Below, one piece after another: positions 51,201 to 52,578 of a DNA stretch of 64,000 nucleotides. The notes under the pieces were generated by a model. It searched no databases. It had not been told where the DNA came from and saw only the letters and a program-made list of their open reading frames with translations. The position numbers and the translations under genes were made by a program. Source of the DNA: Argyresthia goedartella (Eukaryota; Arthropoda; Insecta; Lepidoptera; Argyresthiidae); NCBI GenBank assembly GCA_949825045.1, contig OX463824.1, positions 32,582,001-32,646,000 on the forward strand, given 5' to 3'. The number at the start of each line of letters is the position of its first letter. Position 1 is the first letter of the stretch.

Positions 51201-51671
51201 GTTGGAATCTGGATAAATCGTCTTATAAAGATGCTATAGGCCTTCAGTGAGTTCTGGCTTCCTTGTGCTTGTGTGTTGTGTGCTTTTGCTTCACCTTAGG
51301 AAGGAGGATTAGAGGATCACGTTCACGATTTCAGTCCTCATGCATGTCTCTGAGGGCTATTTACCAAAAGTTAGTGCTTCAGTAACCATAACCGGCAGCG
51401 GCATCCCATAGGTTTCAACTGTGCAGAATGGGGTCTTGTAGACGACTTCGCCGGCTTGTGATTCATGGTTTTGCATGTATTTACTGAAATAATAAGATTT
51501 ATTTTATTGTCATAGAAAAATAGACATATAAATAGTAAATGTTGAGAGGTTAGGTTCCAACCTTGAATTCTTCTTTGCAGAACCGAGACCACCAGGTCTG
51601 CGGCCGTGGATTGATTGTCTAACTCGTGGCGAGAAAGGGCTTTTTATTCCACTCGTATTGGCGTAATCCAT
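3060..51671 (-). CDS. Nup133: Nucleoporin Nup133, complete 23-exon gene
   Basis: The gene encodes a structural subunit of the Nup107-160 (Y) complex, which forms the cytoplasmic and nuclear rings of the nuclear pore. Exons (minus strand, first to last): 51562-51671, 51365-51483, 50880-51073, 45021-45216, 44591-44706, 43914-44076, 37255-37371, 35676-35825, 33877-34042, 32443-32533, 27216-27427, 26305-26468, 24741-24874, 24270-24425, 23393-23520, 22412-22560, 14971-15104, 13700-13863, 11306-11378, 10216-10410, 4988-5098, 4166-4289, 3060-3253. The total is 3360 nt, giving 1119 residues with no internal stop. Colinear Nup133 landmarks are the N-terminal LPVMVTEALTF, propeller motif GTVRYWPS, ALPS-like GWLGGLGRRVSVLF, RAFSLFVDFL in the helical stack, EYDYKKALDL near the C terminus, and the final YLIRYGYE. 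All junctions are GT-AG with compatible phases. Some donors are weak (exons 6, 11, 18). The gene is judged functional. Identity rests on motif order compared with remembered Nup133; no search was run. Confidence 0.97.
3254..4165. other. Nup133 intron 22 contents
   Basis: No gene. Two direct copies of AGTACCAACTTCAC (3571 and 3619) and of the motif GGGCGTCGGCGTTCGAAATT (about 3591 and 3659) show a local duplication. A near-perfect hairpin follows at 3697-3734. The rest is unremarkable. Confidence 0.5.
3697..3734. repeat. Perfect 18-bp-arm hairpin
   Basis: Arms 3697-3714 and 3717-3734 (GAAAAATTACACATTATG and its exact complement) are separated by GT. No terminator-like T run follows. Confidence 0.85.
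4166..4289 (-). CDS. Nup133: Nup133 exon 22
   Basis: Residues 1015-1056: VWCACLLRDPRLRA and ELQQLLFFRLVELVHVMG, aligning with EILCKALQRDNW and FVKILQKLLKDG. Acceptor ATCTGTGCAG, donor G|GTGAGT, ends in phase 1. Confidence 0.95.
4290..4987. other. Nup133 intron 21 contents
   Basis: A tRNA-like SINE fragment (B-box-like GGCTTCGATCCCC) lies near 4383-4436, followed by a GATGATGATG tract. No coding signal is seen in the remaining ~550 bp. Confidence 0.4.
4988..5098 (-). CDS. Nup133: Nup133 exon 21
   Basis: Residues 978-1014. EYDYKKALDLTDFIQD is nearly the family signature ANEYDFKKALDLLEYID in the C-terminal, Nup107-binding region. Acceptor TACTCAACAG, donor CAG|GTGAGT, phase 0 in and out. Confidence 0.97.
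5395..6057. repeat. Foldback repeat family FB, left part
   Basis: A palindromic element. The left arm (5395-5740) reads backwards relative to the right arm (about 5860-6057 and, after an insertion, 9284 onward). Shared blocks are ATCGAATCGAATATTACAA, ATAATGGCGGATTGTGAAGG and AGGTCACCACAGATAAAATA. The right arm is cut at 6057 by the Jockey-type element and resumes at 9284. Confidence 0.8.
6289..7597 (+). mobile_element. mariner (maT, DD37D) transposon, apparently complete
   Basis: 1309 bp with 27-bp terminal inverted repeats (CACAGTCAGGTCATAAG at the left end; one mismatch between ends) and a TA target-site duplication at 6287-6288 and 7598-7599. Removing the element plus one TA restores the interrupted RT reading frame, which fixes both boundaries exactly. 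Confidence 0.95.
6432..7472 (+). CDS. mariner/maT-type transposase, intact
   Basis: 346 residues from ATG 6432; an upstream in-frame ATG at 6399 exists, but MEWTLKEDRV starts the usual helix-turn-helix. The N-terminal paired-type DNA-binding region spans about residues 1-110, with linker SRSGRPRSV at 56-64. The catalytic triad is D151 (FSDEN), D247 (FQQDSAPAHRAK) and D285 (SPDLSPLDY). The D247-D285 spacing gives DD37D, the maT signature rather than DD34D of classical mariner. No stops or frameshifts, so the copy could be active or recently active. Cut-and-paste transposition at TA is the known family reaction. Confidence 0.93.
   Translation: MEWTLKEDRVAVIALHRCGYAPIQIFDLLKNLNINKRFVYRTIKRYNEDSSVDDRSRSGRPRSVRTPAVIKAVKARIQRNPIRKQKLLALQMGLSRTTVKWVLNEDLGLRAYRRKTGHRLDARLMDLRLKRCRALLKRYAGKKHREILFSDENIFTVEESYNKQNDKVYAHSSEEASNRIPRVQRGHFPSSLMVWLGVSYWGLTEVHFCEKGVKTNAVVYQNTVLKNLVEPVSHTMFNNRHWVFQQDSAPAHRAKSTQDWLAAREIDFIRHKDRPSSSPDLSPLDYKIWQHLEEKACSKPHPDLESLKASLIKAAADIDMDLVRAAIDDWPRRIQACIQNRGGHFE
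9284..10115. repeat. Foldback repeat family FB, right part plus second unit
   Basis: Continues the FB arm broken at 6057, then repeats the same body from about 9640 to 10115, so a second partial unit lies head to tail. Diagnostic blocks are TTTCGGATATCAATATTCAT, TCGTCGTGGAGCAAAACTTA and AATTGGCACATTGC. Other partial copies lie at 23522-23755 and 34440-35275. Confidence 0.8.
10116..10184. repeat. Short dispersed repeat shared with 50338-50404
   Basis: CGTCATTTTTTGCC, then CTTCTCTACATTGGACCACT, then GAAGGGCGTAGAAACTC, repeated almost unchanged at 50338-50404. The second copy sits next to a CR1-like 3' tail, so this is probably a fragment of that family. It lies 32 bp from the exon 20 donor. 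Confidence 0.7.
10216..10410 (-). CDS. Nup133: Nup133 exon 20
   Basis: Residues 913-977: MSSLAKLCLAAA, a short poly-Pro run (APAPPPPPT), then RLALAAHHAALPRDI and AEELLQ, matching TLLGLSKLAALAS and HQETLPEQLL. Acceptor CTTGCGCAG, donor CAG|GTATCA, phase 0 in and out, very GC-rich. Confidence 0.94.
10716..10967 (-). mobile_element. tRNA-derived SINE, family A, copy 2 (intron 19)
   Basis: Reverse-strand copy of the SINE at 2051-2308, with the same B-box region near 10890 and a shared body (AGGGAATCCTAGTT, TCTAGTACCC). It lies in Nup133 intron 19, in the same orientation as the gene. Confidence 0.75.
11306..11378 (-). CDS. Nup133: Nup133 exon 19
   Basis: Residues 888-912: DYVGAADTLLQLAEQEIDSV, aligning with [20 protein letters not shown]. 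At 73 nt it is the shortest coding exon. Acceptor GCCGTTTTACAG, donor ACG|GTAAGT, ends in phase 0. Confidence 0.95.
11659..11678 (+). repeat. Poly(C) tract of 20
   Basis: Twenty consecutive C within the endonuclease part of the decayed CR1-like element, directly after GGTGGATTT. It breaks the frame. Length may be affected by sequencing error. Confidence 0.9.
12658..13094 (+). pseudogene. CR1-like reverse transcriptase fragments
   Basis: Two frames, 12658-12846 and 12858-13094, carry consecutive RT blocks of the element. A frameshift separates them, and FAED replaces FADD at the active site. Not functional. Confidence 0.8.
13700..13863 (-). CDS. Nup133: Nup133 exon 18
   Basis: Residues 834-888. 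GLAEAAFSWLAAHSGSGRSA and YPARLGAWLHAAEHRRGLSA fit the family's FLFRWYLEKGKRGKLL and FLQAHEHLSWLHEI. Acceptor CCGTGTACAG, donor CCAG|GTCGGA (weak). The TTGAAC-repeat tail of a CR1-like element begins only ~13 bp beyond the donor. Confidence 0.93.
14190..14412 (-). repeat. Tandem pair of GGAC-rich repeat units
   Basis: Two ~115-125-bp units, each with (GACGGACG)-type tracts followed by GGAGGCTAAGTAATACGGTC and CCGTTCTGCACCCTTCG. The same family, in reverse, is at 34095-34195 and 63928-64000. The polyarginine/serine-like ORFs read through it are artefacts of the simple sequence. Confidence 0.85.
14452..14575 (-). mobile_element. tRNA-derived SINE, family B, copy 1
   Basis: Head CTCTGTGGCCCAGCGG, B box GGGATCGATCCC and body CAGTGACGTCACACAC. 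Related copies at 32947, 33183, 44110 and 52370. Confidence 0.75.
14880..14919 (+). repeat. Four 10-bp repeats ATGCTGGGTG
   Basis: Four consecutive copies of ATGCTGGGYG in intron 17, close to exon 17. Confidence 0.9.
14971..15104 (-). CDS. Nup133: Nup133 exon 17
   Basis: Residues 789-833: ALALAERFRDFELLISICVS and MDKLYEYIDKY, matching [20 protein letters not shown] in the helical stack. Acceptor CTCCCTCCGCAG, donor GAG|GTGAGT. It follows the 7.3-kb intron 16, the largest in the gene. Confidence 0.96.
15129..15970. mobile_element. MITE-like inverted-repeat element interrupted by a solo LTR
   Basis: Outer ends 15129-15152 (TATATGTCACCTTAAGAT) and 15948-15970 are inverted copies. Inside them, GTTAGTTGATAAACTAAC-type palindromes recur at about 15411, 15602, 15690 and 15905. 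An LTR at 15158-15384 splits the left arm. The 15748-15860 segment (CAAACACTGCGG, GAAGCCCC) recurs at 48470-48570. Confidence 0.6.
15158..15384 (-). mobile_element. Solo LTR, family L
   Basis: Diverged copy of the LTR at 47778-48028 (TGCCAGAGG, GAGCGACATCTT, GACGGTCGTCAACTTATCTT, CCGGCAC), inverted. No internal region adjoins it. Confidence 0.8.
16148..16385 (+). repeat. 29-bp minisatellite, about 8 copies
   Basis: Unit GCACCTGGTTACGTGCATGG plus AGTATAAAT, nearly identical in copies starting at 16155, 16185, 16214, 16243, 16272, 16301, 16330 and 16359. A single diverged unit with the same right flank (GCACCAATAAC) is at about 5138-5190, so the array grew from a dispersed repeat. Confidence 0.95.
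16607..16745 (-). mobile_element. 3' end of Jockey family B
   Basis: Reverse copy of the 3' UTR seen at 19430-19570 (TTTGCTGGAAGAAAT, AGAGATAAGCTC). Same family at 30885, 36215 and 45240. Confidence 0.75.
16946..17020 (+). repeat. 12-bp tandem repeat CAGCCGAGCGGA
   Basis: Five to six copies of CAGCCGAGCGGA (one with A for G) in intron 16. Noncoding. Confidence 0.85.
17021..18355. other. Intron 16, mixed small repeats
   Basis: Small dispersed repeats: CGTTACGCCTTTTCCCATAC near 17300, also found near 30740 and 60380; and a CCGTCCAGCCGTTTTAGCGT-type piece near 17390. A short basic frame near 17950 (DGRPKKINKKGKQML) could be an old DNA-transposon N terminus. No intact gene. Confidence 0.4.
18356..19570 (+). 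mobile_element. Jockey family B, 3' half with 3' UTR
   Basis: RT from the PQGGILSPLLF block (18373) through the stop at 19287, then a 3' UTR with TTTGCTGGAAGAAATCTCTT and an AATAAAGTATAAAGTA tail. Truncated at the 5' side. Confidence 0.85.
18433..19287 (+). pseudogene. Jockey family B reverse transcriptase, C-terminal part
   Basis: From the RT palm/thumb to the C terminus: WATSFGLLVNPSKSQALIIG, KNLGVFFDNQFSW, then FRLRAVRLWNKLP near the end. The catalytic motif just upstream reads YSDN in a different frame (about 18460), so it is both frameshifted and mutated. Confidence 0.85.
20172..22022 (-). mobile_element. Non-autonomous LTR retrotransposon, family L (intron 16)
   Basis: 3' LTR at 20172-20426 and 5' LTR at 21813-22022 (internally deleted), both with TGTGCCGGTCGAC ... 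CTCTGGCA ends when read on the minus strand. A polypurine tract (AAAGGGGGGAG) adjoins the 3' LTR (20427-20443), and a TGGTGACCCGACG primer-binding-like sequence lies at about 21721-21735. The ~1.3-kb interior has no gag or pol, so it must borrow proteins. The two LTRs differ, so it is not a fresh insertion. Confidence 0.85.
22412..22560 (-). CDS. Nup133: Nup133 exon 16
   Basis: Residues 739-789. EYAANCPEAAQRAALYESAA and QYEKMRHNTIQPF follow directly in phase from exon 15 and align with [21 protein letters not shown]. Acceptor GTGCACAG after a GT/AC-rich stretch; donor TTCA|GTGAGT. Confidence 0.94.
22797..23060. other. Repeat-like segment in intron 15
   Basis: CACAG followed by a short frame reading AQLAEVYRDSGRPDDCQKAV on the minus strand. 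It is not needed by Nup133, because exon 15 joins exon 16 in phase without it. It may be a dispersed repeat; I do not recognise it. Confidence 0.35.
23393..23520 (-). CDS. Nup133: Nup133 exon 15 (acceptor next to foldback repeat)
   Basis: Residues 697-739: TALSEMHKCRAHWQARLGG, then LHDLVRRAVL. Donor CT|GTGAGT, ends in phase 2. The sequence just upstream of the acceptor (TATATAAAAATTTGCAG) is the edge of a foldback repeat copy at 23522-23755, so this 3' splice site appears to be TE-derived and pyrimidine-poor. Confidence 0.93.
23522..23755. repeat. FB repeat fragment at exon 15 acceptor
   Basis: A partial FB copy (GTTGAAACTTGAAACATGTA, AATTGGCAAATTG, TTACTTTTCCGAATGAAAGG). Its edge abuts the AG of the exon 15 acceptor within 2 bp. 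Confidence 0.8.
23756..24269. other. Intron 14 remainder
   Basis: AT-rich, with no coding, RNA or clear repeat signal apart from the FB fragment beside exon 15. Confidence 0.5.
24270..24425 (-). CDS. Nup133: Nup133 exon 14
   Basis: Residues 645-696. A Glu/Pro-rich insert is followed by LSAADVCYRRVSQIESVL, matching the family's LTPADVFFREVSQVDTI. Acceptor TTGCTCGTGCAG, donor ACG|GTCAGT, phase 0 in and out. Confidence 0.95.
24741..24874 (-). CDS. Nup133: Nup133 exon 13
   Basis: Residues 600-644, helical: ALVSLAERLAAAAALRQLHT, then TALIDAAVHQ, aligning with [20 protein letters not shown]. Acceptor TTTCCCCTCACAG, donor CAG|GTAACG, ends in phase 0. It joins exon 12 across the 1.4-kb array-bearing intron. 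Confidence 0.94.
25081..26391 (-). repeat. 114-bp tandem array built from Nup133 exon 12 end
   Basis: Twelve copies at exact 114-bp spacing (TCGACG at 25101, 25215, ... 26355); the highest-coordinate one is the working exon. Each unit holds ~80 nt of exon (KQRAFSLFVDFLLVTGLCQR in frame), the 5' splice site GTCAGT and ~30 nt of intron ending GTGCTGGACAGATA. Units are almost identical. Two sites vary between copies: GAGCAG/GACCAG, and GCTGAC/GCTAAC. Reading through the donor meets a TAG after three codons, so only the first donor gives full-length protein. Period 114 is divisible by 3. The last unit is truncated near 25080. Confidence 0.97.
26305..26468 (-). CDS. Nup133: Nup133 exon 12 (source of 114-bp array)
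   Basis: Residues 545-600. RWKQRMSSLHTN, then KQRAFSLFVDFL, then TGLCQRLG, aligning with the family's [21 protein letters not shown]. Acceptor CCATCTCCAG, donor ACAG|GTCAGT, ends in phase 1. The last ~85 nt and the donor are repeated in eleven further copies at 25081-26304. This copy alone has the upstream half of the exon and the acceptor. Confidence 0.95.
26520..26700. repeat. Short palindromic repeat fragment in intron 11
   Basis: Contains GGTATCGGCCGAATTACGCC and ACTATCGGCCGGTCAAAAAG, self-complementary in part, resembling a common insect MITE. No second full copy in this window. The rest of intron 11 shows nothing notable. Confidence 0.35.
27216..27427 (-). CDS. Nup133: Nup133 exon 11
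   Basis: Residues 475-545, the first helices of the C-terminal stack: GKLKTAFLFHLRR, LDRTVLRIATEMLDD and PAGDPR, matching the family's KLLKAAFLQYCRK and DLMDDYPASDPR. The acceptor has the run GTTTCTGTTGCTGTCAG. The donor GAG|GTCATT is weak after the GT dinucleotide, but the phase is confirmed by the conserved DPRW read across the junction. Confidence 0.95.
28029..28457 (+). CDS. Unrecognised ORF in composite element
   Basis: 142-residue open frame (SWLVEHQADSDYRDKVCNTI in the middle). The corresponding stretch in copy 2 (58101-58370) keeps VMSWLVEHQADSDYRDKV but differs at both ends through small indels. That pattern fits a decaying or noncoding repeat better than a selected protein. No known domain recognised. 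Confidence 0.25.
   Translation: MHSSESHAEKIISKSNPIRLGICRSHELQTFIFLCWGSLNSSAPSPSMAIILGGNVVTAHGYTPWFAYPIKQEAQKGIFSTVMSWLVEHQADSDYRDKVCNTINEMSSEREYNKIDIFSCEQLTLDEWISTQSILNAFTTIA
28551..28975 (+). other. GC-rich duplicated exon-like units with splice donors
   Basis: Two units share CCAGAGCAAGGC and then AAG|GTAAGC (28593/28594) or AAG|GTGAGC (28748/28749). Each is followed by a CpG-rich stretch with CAGCCTGCGCAAGGCTGGCG. Copy 2 has the same pair at about 58420-58860, where the first donor reads GAGGCAAGC. They look like captured 5' exons with donors and no visible acceptors. Confidence 0.35.
30213..30460 (-). mobile_element. Solo LTR, family L, inside composite copy 1
   Basis: 248 bp with full TGCCAGAGG ... 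CCGGCACA ends. Absent from the matching place in copy 2 (60100/60101: GGTTGTTTCT then CAATAGTCGC), which serves as an empty site. No clear target-site duplication. Confidence 0.9.
30885..31075 (-). mobile_element. Jockey family B 3' end
   Basis: Reverse copy of the family B 3' UTR (TTTGCTGGAAGAAATCTC, TTTATTGCATATAC tail), inserted where composite copy 1 departs from copy 2. Confidence 0.75.
31182..31258 (+). CDS. THAP-type zinc-finger first exon (fragment)
   Basis: ATG 31182 opens MVTCDVKRC followed by GVSYH, then a perfect donor AA|GTAAGT. This is the start of a THAP domain (Met-x-x-Cys, Cys five residues later, Gly-Val-Ser-x-His), cut at the place where THAP genes commonly carry their first intron. 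THAP domains occur in P-element-like transposases and in host DNA-binding proteins. The remaining domain (C...H and AVPTIF region) is not seen downstream. TGTCGCTACAAA (31080) and its inverse (about 31386-31397) flank the exon. Confidence 0.5.
31911..32047 (+). repeat. Inverted, diverged copy of the exon 12 array unit
   Basis: Plus-strand DNA in intron 10, ~5.6 kb from the array and in opposite orientation. It has GTACCGTGCTGATACAAACAG, then QRAFSLFVDFLVLTS in frame, then GTTAGCACCGGTAGG and GTTGTACC. It matches the array unit (including its intron-derived ends) rather than the working exon upstream half, so it descends from a unit. Confidence 0.9.
32443..32533 (-). CDS. Nup133: Nup133 exon 10
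   Basis: Residues 444-474, a linker rich in Ser, Pro, Asp and Cys between the propeller and the helical stack, ending LYEIDPHE. Acceptor TGTATTTCAG, donor GAG|GTAACT, ends in phase 0. Confidence 0.92.
32878..33350. mobile_element. Cluster of four tRNA-derived SINE pieces
   Basis: In order: tRNA-like fragment C reversed (32878-32935, GGTTCGAATCC on minus); SINE B forward (32947-33112); fragment C forward (33112-33182, GTGGGCTAGTTGG and GGTTCGAATCC); SINE B reversed (33183-33347, B box GGTTCGGTCC). Alternating orientation suggests repeated insertion into related SINE tails or an inverted duplication. Confidence 0.7.
33351..33876. other. Intron 9 remainder
   Basis: Contains a short GTATTAGACAATGCGTGACG-type dispersed repeat near 33420 and otherwise unassigned AT-rich DNA. 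No coding support. Confidence 0.4.
33877..34042 (-). CDS. Nup133: Nup133 exon 9
   Basis: Residues 389-444. VIDVSAEGDRVLGAAPSPGG and LLFSCKHGVTLLRV align with the final propeller blade of vertebrate Nup133 (VFNAQGDSVLGAGACGG). Acceptor CCCCCCGCAG, donor AA|GTGAGA, ends in phase 2. Confidence 0.95.
34095..34195 (+). repeat. GTCCGTC-type dispersed repeat
   Basis: AGGGTTCCTTAATCGAAGGG, CAGGACCCTCTTACTAAG, CTCCGCTGTCC; same family as 63928-64000 and the inverse pair at 14190-14412. Followed by a ~100-bp AT-rich direct duplication (34209-34290 and 34311-34392). Confidence 0.75.
34440..35275. repeat. FB repeat copy in intron 8
   Basis: A long copy of the family, with the internal segment of the 5395-6057 copy inverted (GCGGTACATTGAACC), then ATAATGGCGGATTGTGAAGG, then the ATCGATAGTTTTGATT arm. 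Small internal duplications (ATAATCCTGAGCGTA-like) are present. No ORF of note. Confidence 0.75.
35676..35825 (-). CDS. Nup133: Nup133 exon 8
   Basis: Residues 339-389. TISVSDPLAPRVTSLVPLRG matches the family segment that reads TVEVTQYNPPFQ. A GWGWGWGG tract follows, then RLLPLAGRHVLVSRDYVAHVS. The acceptor sits in a TCTCTCGCCAG pyrimidine run and the donor is GCA|GTGAGT. Confidence 0.92.
35890..36060 (+). mobile_element. CR1-like RT C-terminal fragment
   Basis: Matches the inverse of 50640-50790 (TCGCGAAGGTTAGCAATTC, TCAAGGGTCAGTGCATT), encoding SNSFKGQCIFYYNKIPQ. It ends in a run of A. Confidence 0.8.
36215..36400 (-). mobile_element. Jockey family B 3' end
   Basis: Reverse 3' UTR fragment (TTTGCTGGAAGAAATCTC, AGATAAGCTCGCCTTTGTAC). 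Confidence 0.75.
36401..37254. other. Intron 7 remainder with a long hairpin
   Basis: No gene. The notable feature is an imperfect ~98-nt hairpin at 36988-37085. The rest is unassigned. Confidence 0.5.
36988..37085. ncRNA. Candidate hairpin RNA or MITE
   Basis: Outer 13 bp pair perfectly (TGACAAAAGGCCA with TGGCCTTTTGTCA). Inner arms pair imperfectly (CAAGGCATG/CATGCCGTG; CCCAATC/GATTGGG) around the loop CTTCACTTCC. The size fits a pre-miRNA or a small foldback transposon. No proof of transcription. Confidence 0.3.
37255..37371 (-). CDS. Nup133: Nup133 exon 7
   Basis: Residues 300-339, propeller sequence ELSVLDAVYRAENTLMLLVAAGN. Acceptor GCATCAACAG, donor G|GTAAGT (strong), phase 1 in and out. 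It lies downstream of the 6.5-kb intron 6. Confidence 0.93.
38435..40543 (-). CDS. hAT transposase, BED finger, two exons, intact
   Basis: Exon 1 is 40337-40543 (69 codons), exon 2 is 38435-40219 (594 codons plus stop), with a 117-bp intron (donor AAAG|GTAAGC, acceptor ATTTTCAG); 663 residues in total. BED-type zinc finger C34, C37, H51, H57. RNase H-like core with IIIDESTD and GFAADTTNVMFG acid residues and CVCHSAALSVSH. C-terminal hAT dimerisation region with PVSNAACERIFSQ. No stops or frameshifts. It resembles the ZBED/ZMYM-like hAT lineage that also gave host genes; its own TIRs and target duplication say transposon here. Confidence 0.92.
40564..40861 (-). mobile_element. RTE-type retrotransposon 3' fragment inside hAT
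   Basis: Poly(A) tail (poly(T) at 40564-40582 on plus) and target-site duplication GATGCAAC at 40556-40563 and 40862-40869. It encodes the RTE RT C terminus (KLKWTWAGHVCRM, RRRGRPRRRWRDDL) to its stop. It landed ~20 bp upstream of the hAT start codon. Confidence 0.93.
42312..42805. other. Intron 6 between Jockey C and the 121-bp array
   Basis: A pyrimidine/purine mirror (CCCTTTCCTTTC ... GGAGAAGGAC) near 42420-42470 with flanking GCTATGCGAC and GTCGCATAGC forms a possible hairpin. No coding signal. Confidence 0.4.
42806..43974 (-). repeat. 121-bp tandem array built from Nup133 exon 6 end
   Basis: Ten units, starts at 42841, 42927, 43044, 43165, 43286, 43407, 43528, 43649, 43770 and 43891. 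The last eight are spaced at exactly 121 bp; the two distal units are 86 and 117 bp. Each holds the coding end LLWRSQLHEHDLREQLHAS, the donor AAG|GTACAAG, then ~50 nt reaching CAGCTGTACAGTGCTGATG. The highest-coordinate unit is the working exon 6. Reading through a donor meets TAG after eight codons. 121 is not a multiple of 3. Confidence 0.97.
43914..44076 (-). CDS. Nup133: Nup133 exon 6 (source of 121-bp array)
   Basis: Residues 246-300 (KLVNVVVLSDGP, then SSGGLLQLWRSQLHEHDLRE). Acceptor TACCCACAG. The donor CAAG|GTACAAG is atypical and the exon ends in phase 1. The last ~60 nt of this exon, its donor and the next ~50 nt of intron are the template of the tandem array at 42806-43974. Only this copy is continuous with the upstream half of the exon and with a real acceptor. 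Confidence 0.93.
44110..44275 (+). mobile_element. SINE B fragment in intron 5
   Basis: CTCTGTGGCGCTGCGG head with the B box deleted, then AGGTCTTGGATGTTTATG and GGGTATCCTAGTGTGGGGCC. Confidence 0.75.
44484..44508 (+). repeat. (GT)n microsatellite
   Basis: About 12 GT units in intron 5. Confidence 0.95.
44591..44706 (-). CDS. Nup133: Nup133 exon 5 (ALPS-like loop)
   Basis: Residues 207-245. PPHGWLGGLGRRVSVLF (about residues 219-235) aligns with the amphipathic curvature-sensing ALPS loop of vertebrate Nup133 (GMLSGIGRKVSSLF), which helps the Y complex contact curved pore membrane. Acceptor GTTACACAG, donor ACT|GTGAGT, ends in phase 0. Confidence 0.95.
45021..45216 (-). CDS. Nup133: Nup133 exon 4
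   Basis: Residues 142-207. Contains SPEGTVRYWPSIGQEG, aligning with the REGSIRYWPSLAGED block of vertebrate Nup133, then a strand-rich segment ending VVLLKQGIV. Acceptor CTTCCAG, donor G|GTGAGG, ends in phase 1. A 5.7-kb TE-filled intron 3 precedes it. Confidence 0.96.
45240..45665 (-). mobile_element. Jockey family B copy with internal deletion
   Basis: RT piece FGLLVNRNKSQLMIVGTRY (about 45475-45560) joins directly to a 3' UTR (GCAAACC, GAGCTTATTTT-like, TTTATTGCAG). Same family as 18356-19570. Confidence 0.75.
46044..46424. mobile_element. GGGATC-rich non-autonomous DNA element
   Basis: Rich in GGGATCCCG and ATCCCGATC palindromes (for example GATCTCGCGAGATC). Includes a C-terminal frame GRERQERQTSLDNYF that resembles hAT proteins. 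It interrupts the endonuclease frame at NALLG/GGVF. Exact ends uncertain. Confidence 0.45.
46374..46434. repeat. 30-bp-arm hairpin with 1-nt loop
   Basis: Arms 46374-46403 and 46405-46434 pair at 29 of 30 positions (core CCCAAAGACTGCTTAGGAAG). One arm is endonuclease sequence, the other its inverse, which suggests a foldback repair event at the insertion edge. Confidence 0.9.
46732..48028 (+). mobile_element. Non-autonomous LTR retrotransposon, family L
   Basis: 5' LTR truncated (46732 to ~46845), interior ~46905-47777 matching the element at 20172-22022 in reverse, polypurine tract AAAGGGGGGAG, and full 3' LTR 47778-48028 (TGTGCCGG ... CTCTGGCA). The join between LTR and interior holds a TCAAATCAAAATC-type piece. 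No gag or pol. Confidence 0.85.
48029..48275 (+). mobile_element. Non-LTR 3' end with AAATA tail
   Basis: No frame. Ends TCCTAAGACCGTATAAATA followed by (AAATA)n at 48238-48275. It is probably the 3' end of the element whose endonuclease is at 45871. Confidence 0.45.
48700..49415 (-). pseudogene. Two direct copies of a degraded RT segment
   Basis: On the minus strand, 48700-49095 reads ILPILSKVLESIVHTQLS and ALLKVIDDIQLAMDHK, then NVPQGGILSSLLS. 49138-49415 repeats much of it with deletions. Frames are broken. Antisense to the plus-strand piece that follows. Confidence 0.7.
49430..50280 (+). mobile_element. CR1-like C terminus and 3' UTR
   Basis: LFDGAQMFNKLPQNINEAQS, then a UTR ending in AAATAAATAAATAATAAAAT. 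Another antisense insert seems to lie at about 49690-50040. 3' end fragment only. Confidence 0.65.
50283..50800 (-). mobile_element. CR1-like element 3' fragment
   Basis: On the minus strand: SNSFKGQCIFYYNKIPLEIL, then FSKKGYYNVRDYLNDRTVWG and stop. The tail ends in TTTGAC repeats (AAAGTCAAAGTCAAAG on plus at 50283-50300). Related to 35890-36060. Confidence 0.8.
50880..51073 (-). CDS. Nup133: Nup133 exon 3
   Basis: Residues 77-141, propeller blade sequence including SGWCWLVTGRRVLCW and ELTLPQTDLAHKADL, matching the family's GGWACLV and ELQLPPSDF regions. Acceptor AATTCCAG, donor CAG|GTAATA, ends in phase 0. Confidence 0.95.
51365..51483 (-). CDS. Nup133: Nup133 exon 2
   Basis: Residues 37-77. 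The exon encodes GEVVYKTPF followed by LPVMVTEALTFG, the conserved entry into the beta-propeller. Acceptor TTATTTCAG, donor G|GTAAAT, ends in phase 1. Intron 1 is only 78 bp, the shortest in the gene. Confidence 0.95.
51562..51671 (-). CDS. Nup133: Nup133 exon 1 (start codon)
   Basis: Residues 1-37, a Ser/Arg/Gly-rich disordered N-terminal tail like that of vertebrate Nup133. The ATG is at 51671-51669. The donor is AAG|GTTGGA and the exon ends in phase 2. I chose this start because the frame carries on in phase through exon 2 into conserved propeller sequence. Confidence 0.93.
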
Positions 51672-52369
51672 TTTGTTTAAATCAAATCAAATCACCGAAA
51701 ATCACAATTCAAAACATACAACAAATAACTGACATTGACTGACGTCAGAGACAGACACAGCGTGTTTTTGTAACTCATTTCAACTCAACTTAATTAACCA
51801 ATGCTTTTGCCGTTTTTATTCTCCAAAGAGCATGGAAAGTTTGTATTTCTTCCCGATCGCGATGGGTAAATACGAGGGTATTTTCAATTTATCCGATGGT
51901 TATGGGTTTATAGATATTTGTATGGATAAATACTAATTCTTGACGTAAATGAATACAGTCTATACAGGTTTTAACATAACGGGGGTTACACGCCAAATGG
52001 TGGGGGTTGTCTACCAATGGTCACCATTAGCCCCTTCTTGTTTTTTTCCACGCGCTCTTTATACCATTCGCTCTTTGTACCAATCACTTTTTATAACTTT
52101 CTGTTTATTCCTGTATGTACTACTCTCCCTCAATGATTAAATTGGACAGAGAAAAGGCATGTGCCCAGCGTTCGGTCGATTTGGGCGGAAAATTATATAA
52201 ATGGTGATGATGATATAAGTCCGATTTCCTTCAAAATTTATATCTGGGGATCCTCCGAGGGATTAAAAAAGGCCATTGCAATTTTGAAATAGTTAGGAAA
52301 ATTATGGAGGAAGCCCTAACTAAACTATGTAATAACAGAAAAAAGTAATTATTTGTGGTGATCGAAAAC
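51672..52369. other. Nup133 5' flank
   Basis: Presumed promoter and 5' UTR next to 51671. Short AT-rich flank with a CRE at 51740. The frame at 51949-52140 has no recognisable domain. Confidence 0.5.
51740..51747. promoter_or_regulatory. CRE palindrome in Nup133 5' flank
   Basis: A perfect TGACGTCA, the full ATF/CREB site, about 70 bp upstream of the Nup133 start codon. No TATA box is obvious nearby. Whether it lies in the promoter or 5' UTR is unknown. Confidence 0.35.
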
Positions 52370-52578
52370 AAACATGAATATTTACATAAAGGCACATACA
52401 TTGCTTCTGGCCCCACACTAGGATACCCTTTGTCGTGGGAACCAGAAACAGCGACGTCACACACATATAAACATCCAAGACCTGGGGTTTTTATTTCACT
52501 AACAACCGGGGATCGAACCCGGGACCTCTCGCATGGTAGGTAGAGCTACAACCGCTGCACCACAGAGGTCGTCATAAT
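52370..52578 (-). mobile_element. SINE B, near full length
   Basis: On minus: GACCTCTGTGGTGCAGCGG head, B box GGGTTCGATCCC, body AGGTCTTGGATGTTTATATG, GTATCCTAGTGTGGGGCC and a tail to ~52370. The most complete copy in the window. Confidence 0.8.
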
